Shown here: positions 34,941 to 43,172 of the stretch, piece after piece
Layout of the letters: every line of letters starts with the position of its first letter
How positions within the stretch are numbered: the stretch's first letter is position 1
Assembly (NCBI GenBank): GCA_013403005.1
Contig: JACBOA010000002.1
Location: 15,001 to 79,000 of the forward strand
Length of the DNA: 64,000 bases
Reading direction: 5' to 3'
From: Methanobacteriaceae archaeon
GTDB lineage: Archaea; Methanobacteriota; Methanobacteria; Methanobacteriales; Methanobacteriaceae
Position numbers and translations under genes: made by a program
Notes under the pieces: model-generated
Database searches by the model: none
The model's input: only the letters and a program-made list of their open reading frames with translations
What the model was told of the DNA's origin: nothing

Positions 34941-35852
34941 CTATATTATCGAGGTTTCAGGCAATAGTTTCACCAATATATAGTCATACATCATGGATTT
35001 TTTTATCTCAGAAACATCCCCTAAGCGATAATCATCCACAATAACCTCTGCAATCTGATCCTTGTACTTTTCATAGTCCAGTTTTACTCTCACACCATCC
35101 AACTGACTTACTATGGGCGCTGGTGAATAAATTTCCTTTACTGCAGGCACTTGATTCTCTATCTCTGTTTTAACCAGAATTGAGGGTACTATGGGAGGAT
35201 CATCCATCATTTCTTTACGTCGCTTGTCCAGTATATCTTCCACCACCTCAACCAAGTTCTTGAGAGCTCTGATATTTTCTCCTCGTTTCAATCTACGTGG
35301 AATCCTTCCCAGACCACTAACATAGGCCGTGGCTCCTGGCAGATCTTCCACATTCATCTCCGGAGCACCAGTCACTACTACTGGAATGTCAATATCTGCG
35401 AAAAGGTGGGTTTTATTCATCAGGCATTCCCGGAAACTTCCCAAGGTAAATACTGCCAGATCATGTTCTTCAATGAGTCTTTTCTCATCCTCTGAAATGC
35501 GGGAAATTCCCTTTCCAGCCCCCCTGGACAATCCAATCATGTTGTCTTTGGCTCCATATCTCCTCAGATACTCAGATATATCACATGCTGAGTGGGGAAG
35601 GTGTTGGCGAGCTAGTGTGGGAGATACAATTGCAATTTCTGTACCTGCCATGGGAGCCCTTTTTATTTTCCCCAGAAGTTCCCGTGATTTTTCTTCCACC
35701 TTTTCCACATCATCCGTGGGCACTGCCAGGGTGAGTACCAGATCCATCTGACTGGTGGTCTCCTGCAGCACGAAACCTCCTAGATCCTCAATAAGTTCGT
35801 TGATTTCCTCGTGTTTGTGAACTCCGCCAATATATGTTAGGGTTTCGTACAT
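34941..35852 (-). CDS. mmp7: Methanogenesis marker protein 7
   Basis: A 303-residue protein of the Mmp7 family, found only in methanogens and their relatives. Mmp7 has been identified as part of the MCR activation complex with McrC and component A2. The sequence starts YETLTYIGGVHKHEEINELIEDLGGFVLQE and includes DLVLTLAVPTDDVEKV and LGSFRECLMNKTHLFADIDIPVVVTGAPEM. Its start overlaps the upstream unknown gene by 16 bases, so the two are made together. It is 1.6 kb from the component A2 gene, consistent with a joint role. Confidence 0.82.
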   Translation of the reverse strand: MYETLTYIGGVHKHEEINELIEDLGGFVLQETTSQMDLVLTLAVPTDDVEKVEEKSRELLGKIKRAPMAGTEIAIVSPTLARQHLPHSACDISEYLRRYGAKDNMIGLSRGAGKGISRISEDEKRLIEEHDLAVFTLGSFRECLMNKTHLFADIDIPVVVTGAPEMNVEDLPGATAYVSGLGRIPRRLKRGENIRALKNLVEVVEDILDKRRKEMMDDPPIVPSILVKTEIENQVPAVKEIYSPAPIVSQLDGVRVKLDYEKYKDQIAEVIVDDYRLGDVSEIKKSMMYDYILVKLLPETSII

Positions 35853-36394
35853 AATTTACTCTCCAGAATATGATAACGTGCTTGTGCTCTTTTTAAAGGA
35901 TTGAGGTGTGCATTTTTATGAGAAGGAATTTCCACAGAATTATTTCCCATAAACTCTATTTCATTGATTAAATCAGGGTTTTGAGCCTGTTTCATATAAT
36001 CCGGGTATACTAAGAAATCAGGTTTCTCTGTGGTGATGGTGAATCCCATGTCCTGCACTATTTCTCTTATAAAATTTGAGTAAACCTTAACTTTTATTTT
36101 TTTCCTTTCATCCAACAAACCCTGTTGAGGATGAAGATATTTCGCATAATCTTTGTTAAATATTTCAAGATCAATTTTTTCAGTGCCTAAAGTATTTGAA
36201 ATCAAATTTATACTCTCATGTATCTGTTTAAACGTGTTTAACTTAATTTTTATTGCTGGAATATCGGTTTTTGTTTCAGAAAGTACAATTGCCAGATCTG
36301 CCCCTTTAAAATTGTTGTCTTCCTTTACAGTGTATTCTGAAACACCAGCCATTTTCACTGCTTCCTGGCACATGGGTGTGGTGAAAATTTTCAT
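35837..36394 (-). CDS. Conserved unknown protein coupled to Mmp7
   Basis: A 185-residue soluble protein without membrane segments: KIFTTPMCQEAVKMAGVSEYTV at the start, then KADLAIVL-like GADLAIVLSETKTDIPAIKIKLNTF and a C-terminal EKPDFLVYPDYMKQ. I do not recognise a family with certainty. Its 16-base overlap with mmp7 implies a shared function, so it is a candidate accessory or regulator of MCR activation. It lacks the sequence pattern I would expect for Mmp17, the other known partner of similar size. Confidence 0.6.
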   Translation of the reverse strand: MKIFTTPMCQEAVKMAGVSEYTVKEDNNFKGADLAIVLSETKTDIPAIKIKLNTFKQIHESINLISNTLGTEKIDLEIFNKDYAKYLHPQQGLLDERKKIKVKVYSNFIREIVQDMGFTITTEKPDFLVYPDYMKQAQNPDLINEIEFMGNNSVEIPSHKNAHLNPLKRAQARYHILESKLCTKP

Positions 36395-36458
36395 AAATAA
36401 AACCTCAGTTGTTTTTATAAACTTGATTTCTGTTATTAAAGATGAATAAAATATATTT

Positions 36459-36478
36459 TTTTATAGTGTTTTATAGTG
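36459..36478. repeat. Exact 10-bp tandem duplication
   Basis: TTTTATAGTG occurs twice head to tail in the gap between the divergent mmp7 cluster and the TRAM gene. Confidence 0.6.
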
Positions 36479-36530
36479 CCTTTTTTAATACAATCCAATT
36501 TTTTTTACAGAGCCCCTCAATTATAAAGAT

Positions 36531-36549
36531 GGGTGGAATCACACCACCC
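36531..36549. other. GC-rich hairpin in AT-rich gap
   Basis: GGGTGG-AATCACA-CCACCC forms a 6-bp G/C stem with a 7-base loop in an otherwise AT-rich gap, about 140 bases before the TRAM gene. It is not followed by a clear U run on either strand. A small RNA or a regulatory hairpin is possible. Confidence 0.35.
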
Positions 36550-36692
36550 CTATGTGCATGATTAAAAAAAATTTTGCTTTTCTCACCTGATTTCCCCCTA
36601 ATTAAGTAGCCAATAAGAGCCTACCAAAGATTTAAATAATAAATTAAATAAAAAAAGAACATAACAAGACCGTTTTATAGTGGTCTCGGGAT

Positions 36693-36917
36693 GTGAATGA
36701 ATTGTTTGGTGCAGATGAAACTCCAAAAACAGCCCCAATAAATGAAGGGGAAGAATACGAGGTTAAAATTGAAGATGTTGGTAAAGAAGGCGATGGAATT
36801 ACCAGAATTGAAGGTTTCGTAGTCTTCGTACCTGAAACAAAGGTGGGTGATGAGGTTAAAGTTCGAATAACCTCGGTGAGGAGAAGGTTTGCTTTTGCCG
36901 AGAAAATCCCGGAATAA
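36693..36917 (+). CDS. TRAM domain protein
   Basis: A 74-residue protein that is a single TRAM (RNA-binding OB-fold) domain: INEGEEYEVKIEDVGKEGDGITRIEGFVVFVPETKVGDEVKVRITSVRRRFAFAEKI. Such small TRAM proteins are common in methanogens and act as cold-shock-like RNA chaperones. The start is GTG at 36693; the nearby ATG at 36697 is out of frame. It precedes comB by 50 bases on the same strand. Confidence 0.88.
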   Translation: MNELFGADETPKTAPINEGEEYEVKIEDVGKEGDGITRIEGFVVFVPETKVGDEVKVRITSVRRRFAFAEKIPE

Positions 36918-36967
36918 GTAAAAATATATTTATTTTTTCCCAATTACTATCTCTTTTTGGTGCTCAA

Positions 36968-37636
36968 ATGCAGGTTTCACTTAGTTTAGAAAGATCTTTT
37001 TCTCAAGATGTGGCTATAATGGTGGATGTTCTGCGCGCCAGCACCACCATCACAGTAGCCCTGGAAAAAATCCCATATATAATTCCCACCCTTGAAATAG
37101 AGGAAGCTTTAGCCATGGTTCCAGATCACCAGGCATTTATTGCTGGTGAAAGGGGTGGGGCAACCATTGAAGGATTTGATACCGGCAATTCACCTGTTGA
37201 AATCCAAAAATTTAGTGGTAAAGCCCTGATTATCACCACCAGTAATGGAACCAGAATCCTGGAAGGTATTCAGGGACTTGCACTCATAGGTTCATTCATA
37301 AATGCAAAAGCTGTGGCTCAAAGAGCCTGTGAATTAGCTGATGACCATATTGAAGTAGTTATGGCTGGAGTGAGAGGAGAATTCGCCATAGAAGATTTTC
37401 TTGGTGCTGGTGAAATAATTTCTCACTTGAAAGATTATGAACTCGATGAAATGGCACAGGCGGCACTTCTGGCCGCTCAAAATCCTGAATTTGTAGATTA
37501 TTACGTTAAAAACTCCAGATCAGCTCGTAACCTCAAAAAATTAGGATTTGGTGATGATGTGGATTTCTGCCTGCAAAGAAATATATCCGAAATTGTACCC
37601 CAGTTTAAAGAGGGGATTATAAAAATTTCTAACTAG
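36968..37636 (+). CDS. comB: 2-phosphosulfolactate phosphatase ComB
   Basis: ComB removes phosphate from 2-phosphosulfolactate in the phosphosulfolactate route to coenzyme M. The 222-residue protein carries the family's motifs: MVDVLRASTTITVAL (metal-binding Asp and the Ser/Thr run), GERGGATIEGFDTGNSP and ITTSNGTRILEG. It acts in the cytoplasm, Mg2+-dependent. Its product line ends in the methyl-CoM substrate of Mcr, so it links directly to the core operon in this window. Confidence 0.93.
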   Translation: MQVSLSLERSFSQDVAIMVDVLRASTTITVALEKIPYIIPTLEIEEALAMVPDHQAFIAGERGGATIEGFDTGNSPVEIQKFSGKALIITTSNGTRILEGIQGLALIGSFINAKAVAQRACELADDHIEVVMAGVRGEFAIEDFLGAGEIISHLKDYELDEMAQAALLAAQNPEFVDYYVKNSRSARNLKKLGFGDDVDFCLQRNISEIVPQFKEGIIKISN

Positions 37637-37873
37637 ACTCATAAGAACAATCTTTTTATATACTTATATATCATAATTATTGGCTCGAAACTAAACCTCA
37701 AACAGTTATCAAAAACAGCTAGGCTTAAAACTAGATTTAAATAAATCATCAAATTTACCCATAATTTCAAAAAATAAATGATGAAGAGTTTAAATTCCCC
37801 CTGGCTAAAAATAAATAATTTGATCCACTATAATACATTTATAGGCATTTTTTAACTTATTTAGAGTGATTTA

Positions 37874-39034
37874 ATGGCACCTGAGAATCTAAAAATTATT
37901 GGTACCGCCCATGTATCAGAAAAAAGTGTTGAAGAAGTGAGGAATACCATTTTAGAATCTGAACCAGATGTGGTTGCTGTTGAACTTGATGCAGCTCGTT
38001 ATCAGAATCTACTCAATGAAAAAAATGGTGTGCAACAGGATAAAGAGATTAAAATTAGAGAGGTCCTTAAAGGAAATAATTTAACCATGTTCCTGGTGAG
38101 TGGGCTACTAAGTTATTTTCAGAAGAAGATTGGGGAAGAAGTAGGAGTTAAACCTGGTTCAGAGATGTTAGCTGCTGCTGAAGCAGCTGAAGAAGCAGGG
38201 GCCAGAGTTGCACTGATTGACCGTGACATCCAGATAACCCTGAAACGGGCATTAAACCGTATGAGCTTCTGGGAAAAGGCAAAGTTCGCCTACAGTATCA
38301 TTGCATCATTTTTCACCGATGAAGAAGAAGTCATTGATGATATTGAAAGCATAAAACAGGGGGATGCCCTGGAAGAAGTGATGAAATACTTCCAGGAGAT
38401 GTCGCCCCGTGCTTATGAAGTTCTAGTCCAGGAAAGAGATGCTTATATGGCCCAGATGCTTTTAAATCTAGAGGGTGATGTGGTAGCAGTGGTGGGGGCT
38501 GGTCACAAGCAGGGCATCCAGGAACACATAGAACAACCCGAGGGTTTGCCCTCCATTCAACAACTTTCAGAACTGAAAGAATCCAGGATTAACCTTACCA
38601 AACTGATTTTATTTCTAATACCAGCACTATTCATAGTAATATTCGCAGTGGCACTTTTCAAAGGCATTAATATCCAGGGGGGAGTTTTAGAGTTTGTTTT
38701 ACTTACAGGTGGTTTGGCATTCGCAGGTTCATTACTGGCAGGTTCAAAAATCCCTTCTGCCATCACTGCATTTTTAGTGGCACCAGTCACTGCAATACAT
38801 CCCCTTCTGGCTGCAGGATGGTTTGCAGGTATAGTGGAAGCTAAATTAAGAGGAGTATCCATGGATGACTTGGCAAAATTAACCAAAAGTGAAAGCTGGA
38901 GTGATCTGTGGAATAACAATCTATTCCGGATACTGCTGGTGGTGGTGGGTGCAAACATAGGGACGACAATAGGAGTCTTTTTATCCATACCTAACGTTTT
39001 GTGGCCTCTGTTGGGTAAAATAATGGGAACATAA
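37874..39034 (+). CDS. TraB/PrgY-like membrane protein
   Basis: A 386-residue protein. The N-terminal part (1-220) is the TraB domain with the GTAHVSEKSVEEV motif, a later AVELDAARYQ and the GAGHKQGIQEHI motif, all proposed metal-ligand regions related to the EreA/Tiki-type hydrolase fold. The C-terminal part (about 245-385) has four or five membrane helices. Bacterial relatives shut down peptide pheromones; the role in methanogens is unknown. No signal peptide. Confidence 0.85.
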   Translation: MAPENLKIIGTAHVSEKSVEEVRNTILESEPDVVAVELDAARYQNLLNEKNGVQQDKEIKIREVLKGNNLTMFLVSGLLSYFQKKIGEEVGVKPGSEMLAAAEAAEEAGARVALIDRDIQITLKRALNRMSFWEKAKFAYSIIASFFTDEEEVIDDIESIKQGDALEEVMKYFQEMSPRAYEVLVQERDAYMAQMLLNLEGDVVAVVGAGHKQGIQEHIEQPEGLPSIQQLSELKESRINLTKLILFLIPALFIVIFAVALFKGINIQGGVLEFVLLTGGLAFAGSLLAGSKIPSAITAFLVAPVTAIHPLLAAGWFAGIVEAKLRGVSMDDLAKLTKSESWSDLWNNNLFRILLVVVGANIGTTIGVFLSIPNVLWPLLGKIMGT

Positions 39035-39153
39035 AGCAGGATCTTAAAACATGACCCATGAACATCACAATGAACAAATGAAAAATGAACAATTAAAATA
39101 AACCATTATAACACAATTATAATTATATACTATGTTTGAAGAGATGGTAAATT

Positions 39154-39372
39154 ATGTACCTGGTATTCAGATGCGACTGTGGACGGGCAGTTTATGCCAG
39201 AGAAGGTGTTAAGAGAAAGAAATGTGTTTGTGGGAAGAATTTAAAGGTTTCAGAAAGGCGTATAATGGTAAAAACTGAAGATGCCCAAACCGCTGCTTTA
39301 AAGGTGCAGGAACTGCAGGAAGAAAAGTATGGTGGAGCATACCTTACCACTGCAGATAAGATCAAAAAATAA
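39154..39372 (+). CDS. DUF1922 zinc-binding protein
   Basis: A 72-residue protein with an N-terminal four-Cys zinc site (FRCDCGRAVYAREGVKRKKCVCGKNLKV) and a helical C-terminal part. DUF1922 proteins are small methanogen-specific zinc-ribbon-like proteins of unknown function. Its own gene; a tandem duplication follows 3' of it. Confidence 0.85.
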   Translation: MYLVFRCDCGRAVYAREGVKRKKCVCGKNLKVSERRIMVKTEDAQTAALKVQELQEEKYGGAYLTTADKIKK

Positions 39373-39380
39373 ATATTATT

Positions 39381-39400
39381 TTTCATATAATTTCATATAA
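39381..39400. repeat. Exact 10-bp tandem duplication
   Basis: TTTCATATAA occurs twice head to tail nine bases after the DUF1922 stop, with a partial third copy. Confidence 0.6.
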
Positions 39401-39562
39401 TTCATTCCATATCATTATCCCCTATTAATAATGGATTATCTCATACATTTCATTTTCAATTTTTCGATAAACAAACTTTAAATATATGCTACAGATATCA
39501 TACTAACCTTAAAAAAATCCAAAATATAATCCACATATCTAAAAAAATACGGGATTTATTCT

Positions 39563-41161
39563 ATGAAAGAAAGCATCTACCACCTTACACAGCATGGTGA
39601 GAGAGAAAACATAGAATTTAAAGAAAATCTTAATTTGAAAACTCATCTTTTTACAGAACGTAAACAACAACTGGCATCCCAGATGAAGTACCGTCTGGAA
39701 AAGGGTAAAGGGGAAGCAATTTATTTTATCGGAGTTGACGATGATGGGGAGCTTCTGGGACTTGAAGATAGAAAAATGGATGAATCTCTTCATGTCCTGG
39801 GTGAGATTGCCCGTTACGTTAATGCAAAAATCAGTGCTGTTGAAACTGAACCTGCGGGTCGAGGAAAAGTTGCCCAGGTTTTCATAAGTCGTGTTCAAAA
39901 CAGCAAACCCGACCATCTTTTAATTGGAGTTGCTGGACACGTGGATCATGGGAAAAGCACCCTGGTAGGGACTTTAACCACTGGCACCCTGGATACTGGT
40001 TCAGGAAGCACCCGCATATTCCTAGATGTGCAGAAACATGAAATAGAACGAGGACTGTCTGCTGATCTTTCCTTCGCAGTTTATGGATTCAGCCAGGGCA
40101 CCCCGGTTAGAATAAAAAACCCCCTAAATAAGCGAGAAAAAGCCCTTATGGTGGAAAAATGTGATAAATTGGTTTCTTTTGTTGATACAGTCGGTCATGA
40201 ACCATGGCTTCGAACCACCATCCGCGGGATTGTGGGACAGAAACTTAGTCACGGTCTACTGGTAGTTGCAGCTGACCAAGGACCAACACATATCACCAGG
40301 GAGCATTTGGGAATAATTTTGGCCATGGACTTACCAGTGATGGTAGTAATGACTAAAATTGACATGGTAAAACCTGAGAGAATTAAAGCTGTCCGTCAGG
40401 AGATTTTTGACCTGTTGAAACTGGTGGGGAGAATACCATACATGGTGAAAACATACGAAGATGCAGATTTCCTAACAGAAAACCTCAACCATCACCTGGT
40501 ACCAGTTATTAAAGCATCACCTGTCACTGGAGAAGGTTTAGAACTGCTTGATCGCCTTTTTTCCAATCTTAAAATCCCATCCCACGAGGAAGACGCAAAA
40601 AAACCATTTATGATGTATATTGACAAAATATATTCCGTTATTGGTGTGGGAACTGTGGTCAGTGGTACAATAAGGCAGGGAAAGGTTAAAAAAGGTGAGA
40701 AACTTATTTTAGGACCTTCTAGTACTGGTGATTTCCTTCAGGTTAGTGTTAAAACCATAGAAATGCATCATTACCGCAAAGAAAGTGCTAGCGTGGGAGA
40801 AGTGGTGGGGATATCCATTAGTGGAGTTGAAATGGATGAAATAAAAAGGGGTATGATTATATGCCATCCAGATTATAATCCTCGCGCAGTGAGAGAGTTT
40901 GACGCTGATGTGGCCATTCTTGTGCATCCTACAACAATTAAGGAGGGATATGAGTGCATAACCCACATTGAAACCATTGCTGAAACCACTTGCTTCCGCC
41001 CCATTGACCATGAATACCTGTCCGCAGGTGACACCGGTCAGATTAGAATGAGATTCAAGTACCGGCCATTTGCCATCCGTGAAGGTCAGAAACTAATATT
41101 CCGTGAGGGAAAAAGTAAAGGCGTGGGAACTGTCACCCGTTTAGCCAGTGAATCGAAGTAA
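39563..41161 (+). CDS. GTPBP1-like elongation-factor-family GTPase
   Basis: A 532-residue translational GTPase. After an archaeal N-terminal domain (1-115) come G1 GHVDHGKST, G3 DTVGHE and G4 TKID, then two EF-Tu-like beta-barrel domains (SVIGVGTVVSGTIRQGKV, and a C-terminal RMRFKYRPFAIREGQKLIFREG). It groups with GTPBP1/2 proteins, which are linked to mRNA quality control in eukaryotes; the archaeal role is not settled. The switch region is FLDVQKHEIERGLSADLSFAVYGF, typical of this group. Confidence 0.87.
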   Translation: MKESIYHLTQHGERENIEFKENLNLKTHLFTERKQQLASQMKYRLEKGKGEAIYFIGVDDDGELLGLEDRKMDESLHVLGEIARYVNAKISAVETEPAGRGKVAQVFISRVQNSKPDHLLIGVAGHVDHGKSTLVGTLTTGTLDTGSGSTRIFLDVQKHEIERGLSADLSFAVYGFSQGTPVRIKNPLNKREKALMVEKCDKLVSFVDTVGHEPWLRTTIRGIVGQKLSHGLLVVAADQGPTHITREHLGIILAMDLPVMVVMTKIDMVKPERIKAVRQEIFDLLKLVGRIPYMVKTYEDADFLTENLNHHLVPVIKASPVTGEGLELLDRLFSNLKIPSHEEDAKKPFMMYIDKIYSVIGVGTVVSGTIRQGKVKKGEKLILGPSSTGDFLQVSVKTIEMHHYRKESASVGEVVGISISGVEMDEIKRGMIICHPDYNPRAVREFDADVAILVHPTTIKEGYECITHIETIAETTCFRPIDHEYLSAGDTGQIRMRFKYRPFAIREGQKLIFREGKSKGVGTVTRLASESK

Positions 41162-41268
41162 TTTTATAAAAAAATTTAAAAAAACATTATCATCAATTTT
41201 TTTCCCATTTCTTTAATAAAAACTTAATAATATACACTTTAAACTTTAATAATCCACTAAATAAAAAG

Positions 41269-41305
41269 TTTAATCGTCCCTTTAATTTTAATCGTCCCCT
41301 TTAAT
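41269..41305. repeat. 18/19-bp tandem duplication across a stop codon
   Basis: TTTAATCGTCCCTTTAAT is repeated head to tail with one extra C in the second copy (41269-41286 and 41287-41305). The right copy encodes the last codons and stop of the tRNA thiolase gene; the left copy lies after the stop. Confidence 0.75.
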
Positions 41306-42148
41306 AATTTCACACATTTCACAAGCTTTGCATATTAAAGAAGATGAAGGCTCGCCACATATCTGGCACTCACAGAGTTTAACTTCTTCTTTTTTATCCA
41401 GCTTCAGGTTTTTCTGGAAAAAACTAAGCATGTTTCTCTTGATGCCTGGTTGGTTCTCTTCTAAACTATTTAAGTAATTTTTTAGCCGGGATCGGAGAGA
41501 CTGATATGCATATGGACATTCAGCCAGGTGTACATCAATATCATTCATCACAGCCCACATACCCACCTCCTTTTCTGCAACAAGCCACAGAGGTTTGATT
41601 CTGGGCACCATTTTAGGGTGGATTCGTTCCTGTATGGGTCCGAATTTTCCAAATCTCCTTATATCCGCCCTTACAAAACTCATTAAAAAGGACTGAACCT
41701 CATCATCCAGATTATGTCCTGTGGCTAGCTTGTCGGCTCCAAGATTATAAGCTGTGCGGTTTAGATGGTAGCGTCTGAAAACACCGCAAGGGACACATGC
41801 AGTCGGATAAAAGTGAGATGCATCATCCAGGGTGAACCCCAACTCTTCTTTTAGAGACACTTCATACAACTCCACTCCCAAAGATGAGGCATTTTTTCTG
41901 GCAGATCTTATTCCCTGTTCACGGTATCCCTGAATTCCCTCGTCAATTAGAATAGCTAAAAGTTCAAAATCTAAATAAGATTCATTCTGGAGCTTACTTA
42001 GAATATGAAGGGTTAATAAACTATCTTTCCCCCCAGAAAGAGCCACAGCTATTTTATCGCCATTTTCAATGAGATTATAATCATTTATAACCTTTTTAAC
42101 CCTTTTTTCCAGTTTTTGATTGAAGTTATGGCCATTCAGGGGTTTCAT
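41288..42148 (-). CDS. tRNA 2-thiolation protein (NcsA/Ctu1/TtcA family)
   Basis: A 286-residue PP-loop ATPase: ALSGGKDSLLTLH at 33-45, the catalytic CVPC (about 117-120) followed by GVFRRYHLNRTAYNLGADKLATGHNLDDE, and two zinc knuckles, of which the C-terminal one (CECQICGEPSSSLICKACEMC) is clear. The N-terminal zinc site of some family members is absent. It thiolates uridine 34 or a similar position in tRNA using ATP and a sulfur carrier, possibly an Fe-S cluster held by the Cys residues. The gene is divergent from the thiamine-binding protein. Confidence 0.9.
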   Translation of the reverse strand: MKPLNGHNFNQKLEKRVKKVINDYNLIENGDKIAVALSGGKDSLLTLHILSKLQNESYLDFELLAILIDEGIQGYREQGIRSARKNASSLGVELYEVSLKEELGFTLDDASHFYPTACVPCGVFRRYHLNRTAYNLGADKLATGHNLDDEVQSFLMSFVRADIRRFGKFGPIQERIHPKMVPRIKPLWLVAEKEVGMWAVMNDIDVHLAECPYAYQSLRSRLKNYLNSLEENQPGIKRNMLSFFQKNLKLDKKEEVKLCECQICGEPSSSLICKACEMCEIIKGDD

Positions 42149-42184
42149 AAATATTATATTGGCATTTGAACATAAATATCTAGT

Positions 42185-42487
42185 ATGATATCAGCTGAAC
42201 TGACCATAATCCCCATTGGCACTCCAAGTTCCAGTTTGAGTAAATATGTGGCTGCCGCAGTAGCTGCTTTAGATGAAACTGGCATAAAATATCAATTAAG
42301 CGGTATGGGAACTTTACTGGAGGCTGAAAATCCTGAAGAACTCTTTGACGCTATTAAAATTGCACACGAAGCAGTTTTCAAAGAGGGAATGGATCGGGTG
42401 GTTACCAGTGTGAAAATAGATGATCGCCGGGACCAGGACCGAACCATGGAGGATAAGGTGCGCTCGGTAGAGGAAAAATTGGGATAG
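42185..42487 (+). CDS. MTH1187/YkoF-like thiamine-binding family protein
   Basis: A 100-residue protein of the DUF77/MTH1187 family (AELTIIPIGTPSSSLSKYVAAAVAALDETGIKYQLSGMGTLLEA; AVFKEGMDRVVTSVKIDDRRDQDRTMEDKVRSVEEKL). The fold is a ferredoxin-like beta-alpha-beta, and some relatives bind thiamine or HMP. The physiological role is uncertain. Confidence 0.88.
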   Translation: MISAELTIIPIGTPSSSLSKYVAAAVAALDETGIKYQLSGMGTLLEAENPEELFDAIKIAHEAVFKEGMDRVVTSVKIDDRRDQDRTMEDKVRSVEEKLG

Positions 42488-42500
42488 GCTTCGATGATGA

Positions 42501-42532
42501 TTAACTTGTAAATAAGTTAACTTGTAAATAAG
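42501..42532. repeat. Exact 16-bp tandem duplication
   Basis: TTAACTTGTAAATAAG occurs twice head to tail 14 bases after the stop of the thiamine-binding family gene. It is one of the longest exact pairs in the window. Confidence 0.8.
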
Positions 42533-42689
42533 CCTTAGTTAGTAAAACTTTAATTAAATCAGATGATTAATATTCCAACTCTGAAAATGATTAGAATAAT
42601 TCTATCCATACCTTGTTTCGTGAAGTAAGTTGTCCAAAATAACGATGGATTATGGTAAAATTTATTGTAAAATTTTACCAGTCCTAATT

Positions 42690-42992
42690 TTACCATTCCT
42701 GATAGGGAACAAGAGGAGTCCTTTTAAGATCAATACAATAATATCCCTTGGTGATTACATAGAACTGAAATTTATCCAAATCCCCTCCTTCAGCCAAATA
42801 CTCATCTAAAATCCTTCTAAACTCTGTTTCACTGGCATCAGAAAGAATAGCTGCTGTATGGTCTTCTCTACTTATTTTATTGGTTTTCTTACGTTTTTCA
42901 GAAATCTTATCTATAAAAAAGGTGTTTAAAGTTCCTGTTTTTATTTCAAAAGTTCCATTATCAGCCTGGTCCCCTTTACCTCTTCCGAACAT
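42690..42992 (-). CDS. Conserved small protein, unknown function
   Basis: A 100-residue soluble protein (MFGRGKGDQADNGTFEIKTGTLNTFFIDKISEKRKKTNKISREDHTAAILSDASETEFRRILDEYLAEGGDLDKFQFYVITKGYYCIDLKRTPLVPYQEW). I know no family with this pattern. The reading frame has a GGATG-type ribosome site and compositional bias like real genes. No clear neighbours; it may be a single gene. Confidence 0.6.
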   Translation of the reverse strand: MFGRGKGDQADNGTFEIKTGTLNTFFIDKISEKRKKTNKISREDHTAAILSDASETEFRRILDEYLAEGGDLDKFQFYVITKGYYCIDLKRTPLVPYQEW

Positions 42993-43172
42993 AATTTCAT
43001 CCCTCTTTTTAGTATATGAAAATATTACTGTAAATTACTGTGTTAAACATAATGAATATTATTTTTGGGATGAATAAAAATAGACTTATCCAGAAAAATT
43101 AAAAATGAGAAAAATGGAAAAATTGATAGAAAAAATTATAGAAAAATAATCGAATTCCATTCAAACTTTAAT

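Noticed and set aside
35837..36394. Naming this protein Mmp17
   Set aside because: Size and context would fit, but the sequence does not show the pattern I associate with that family, so it is left as unknown.
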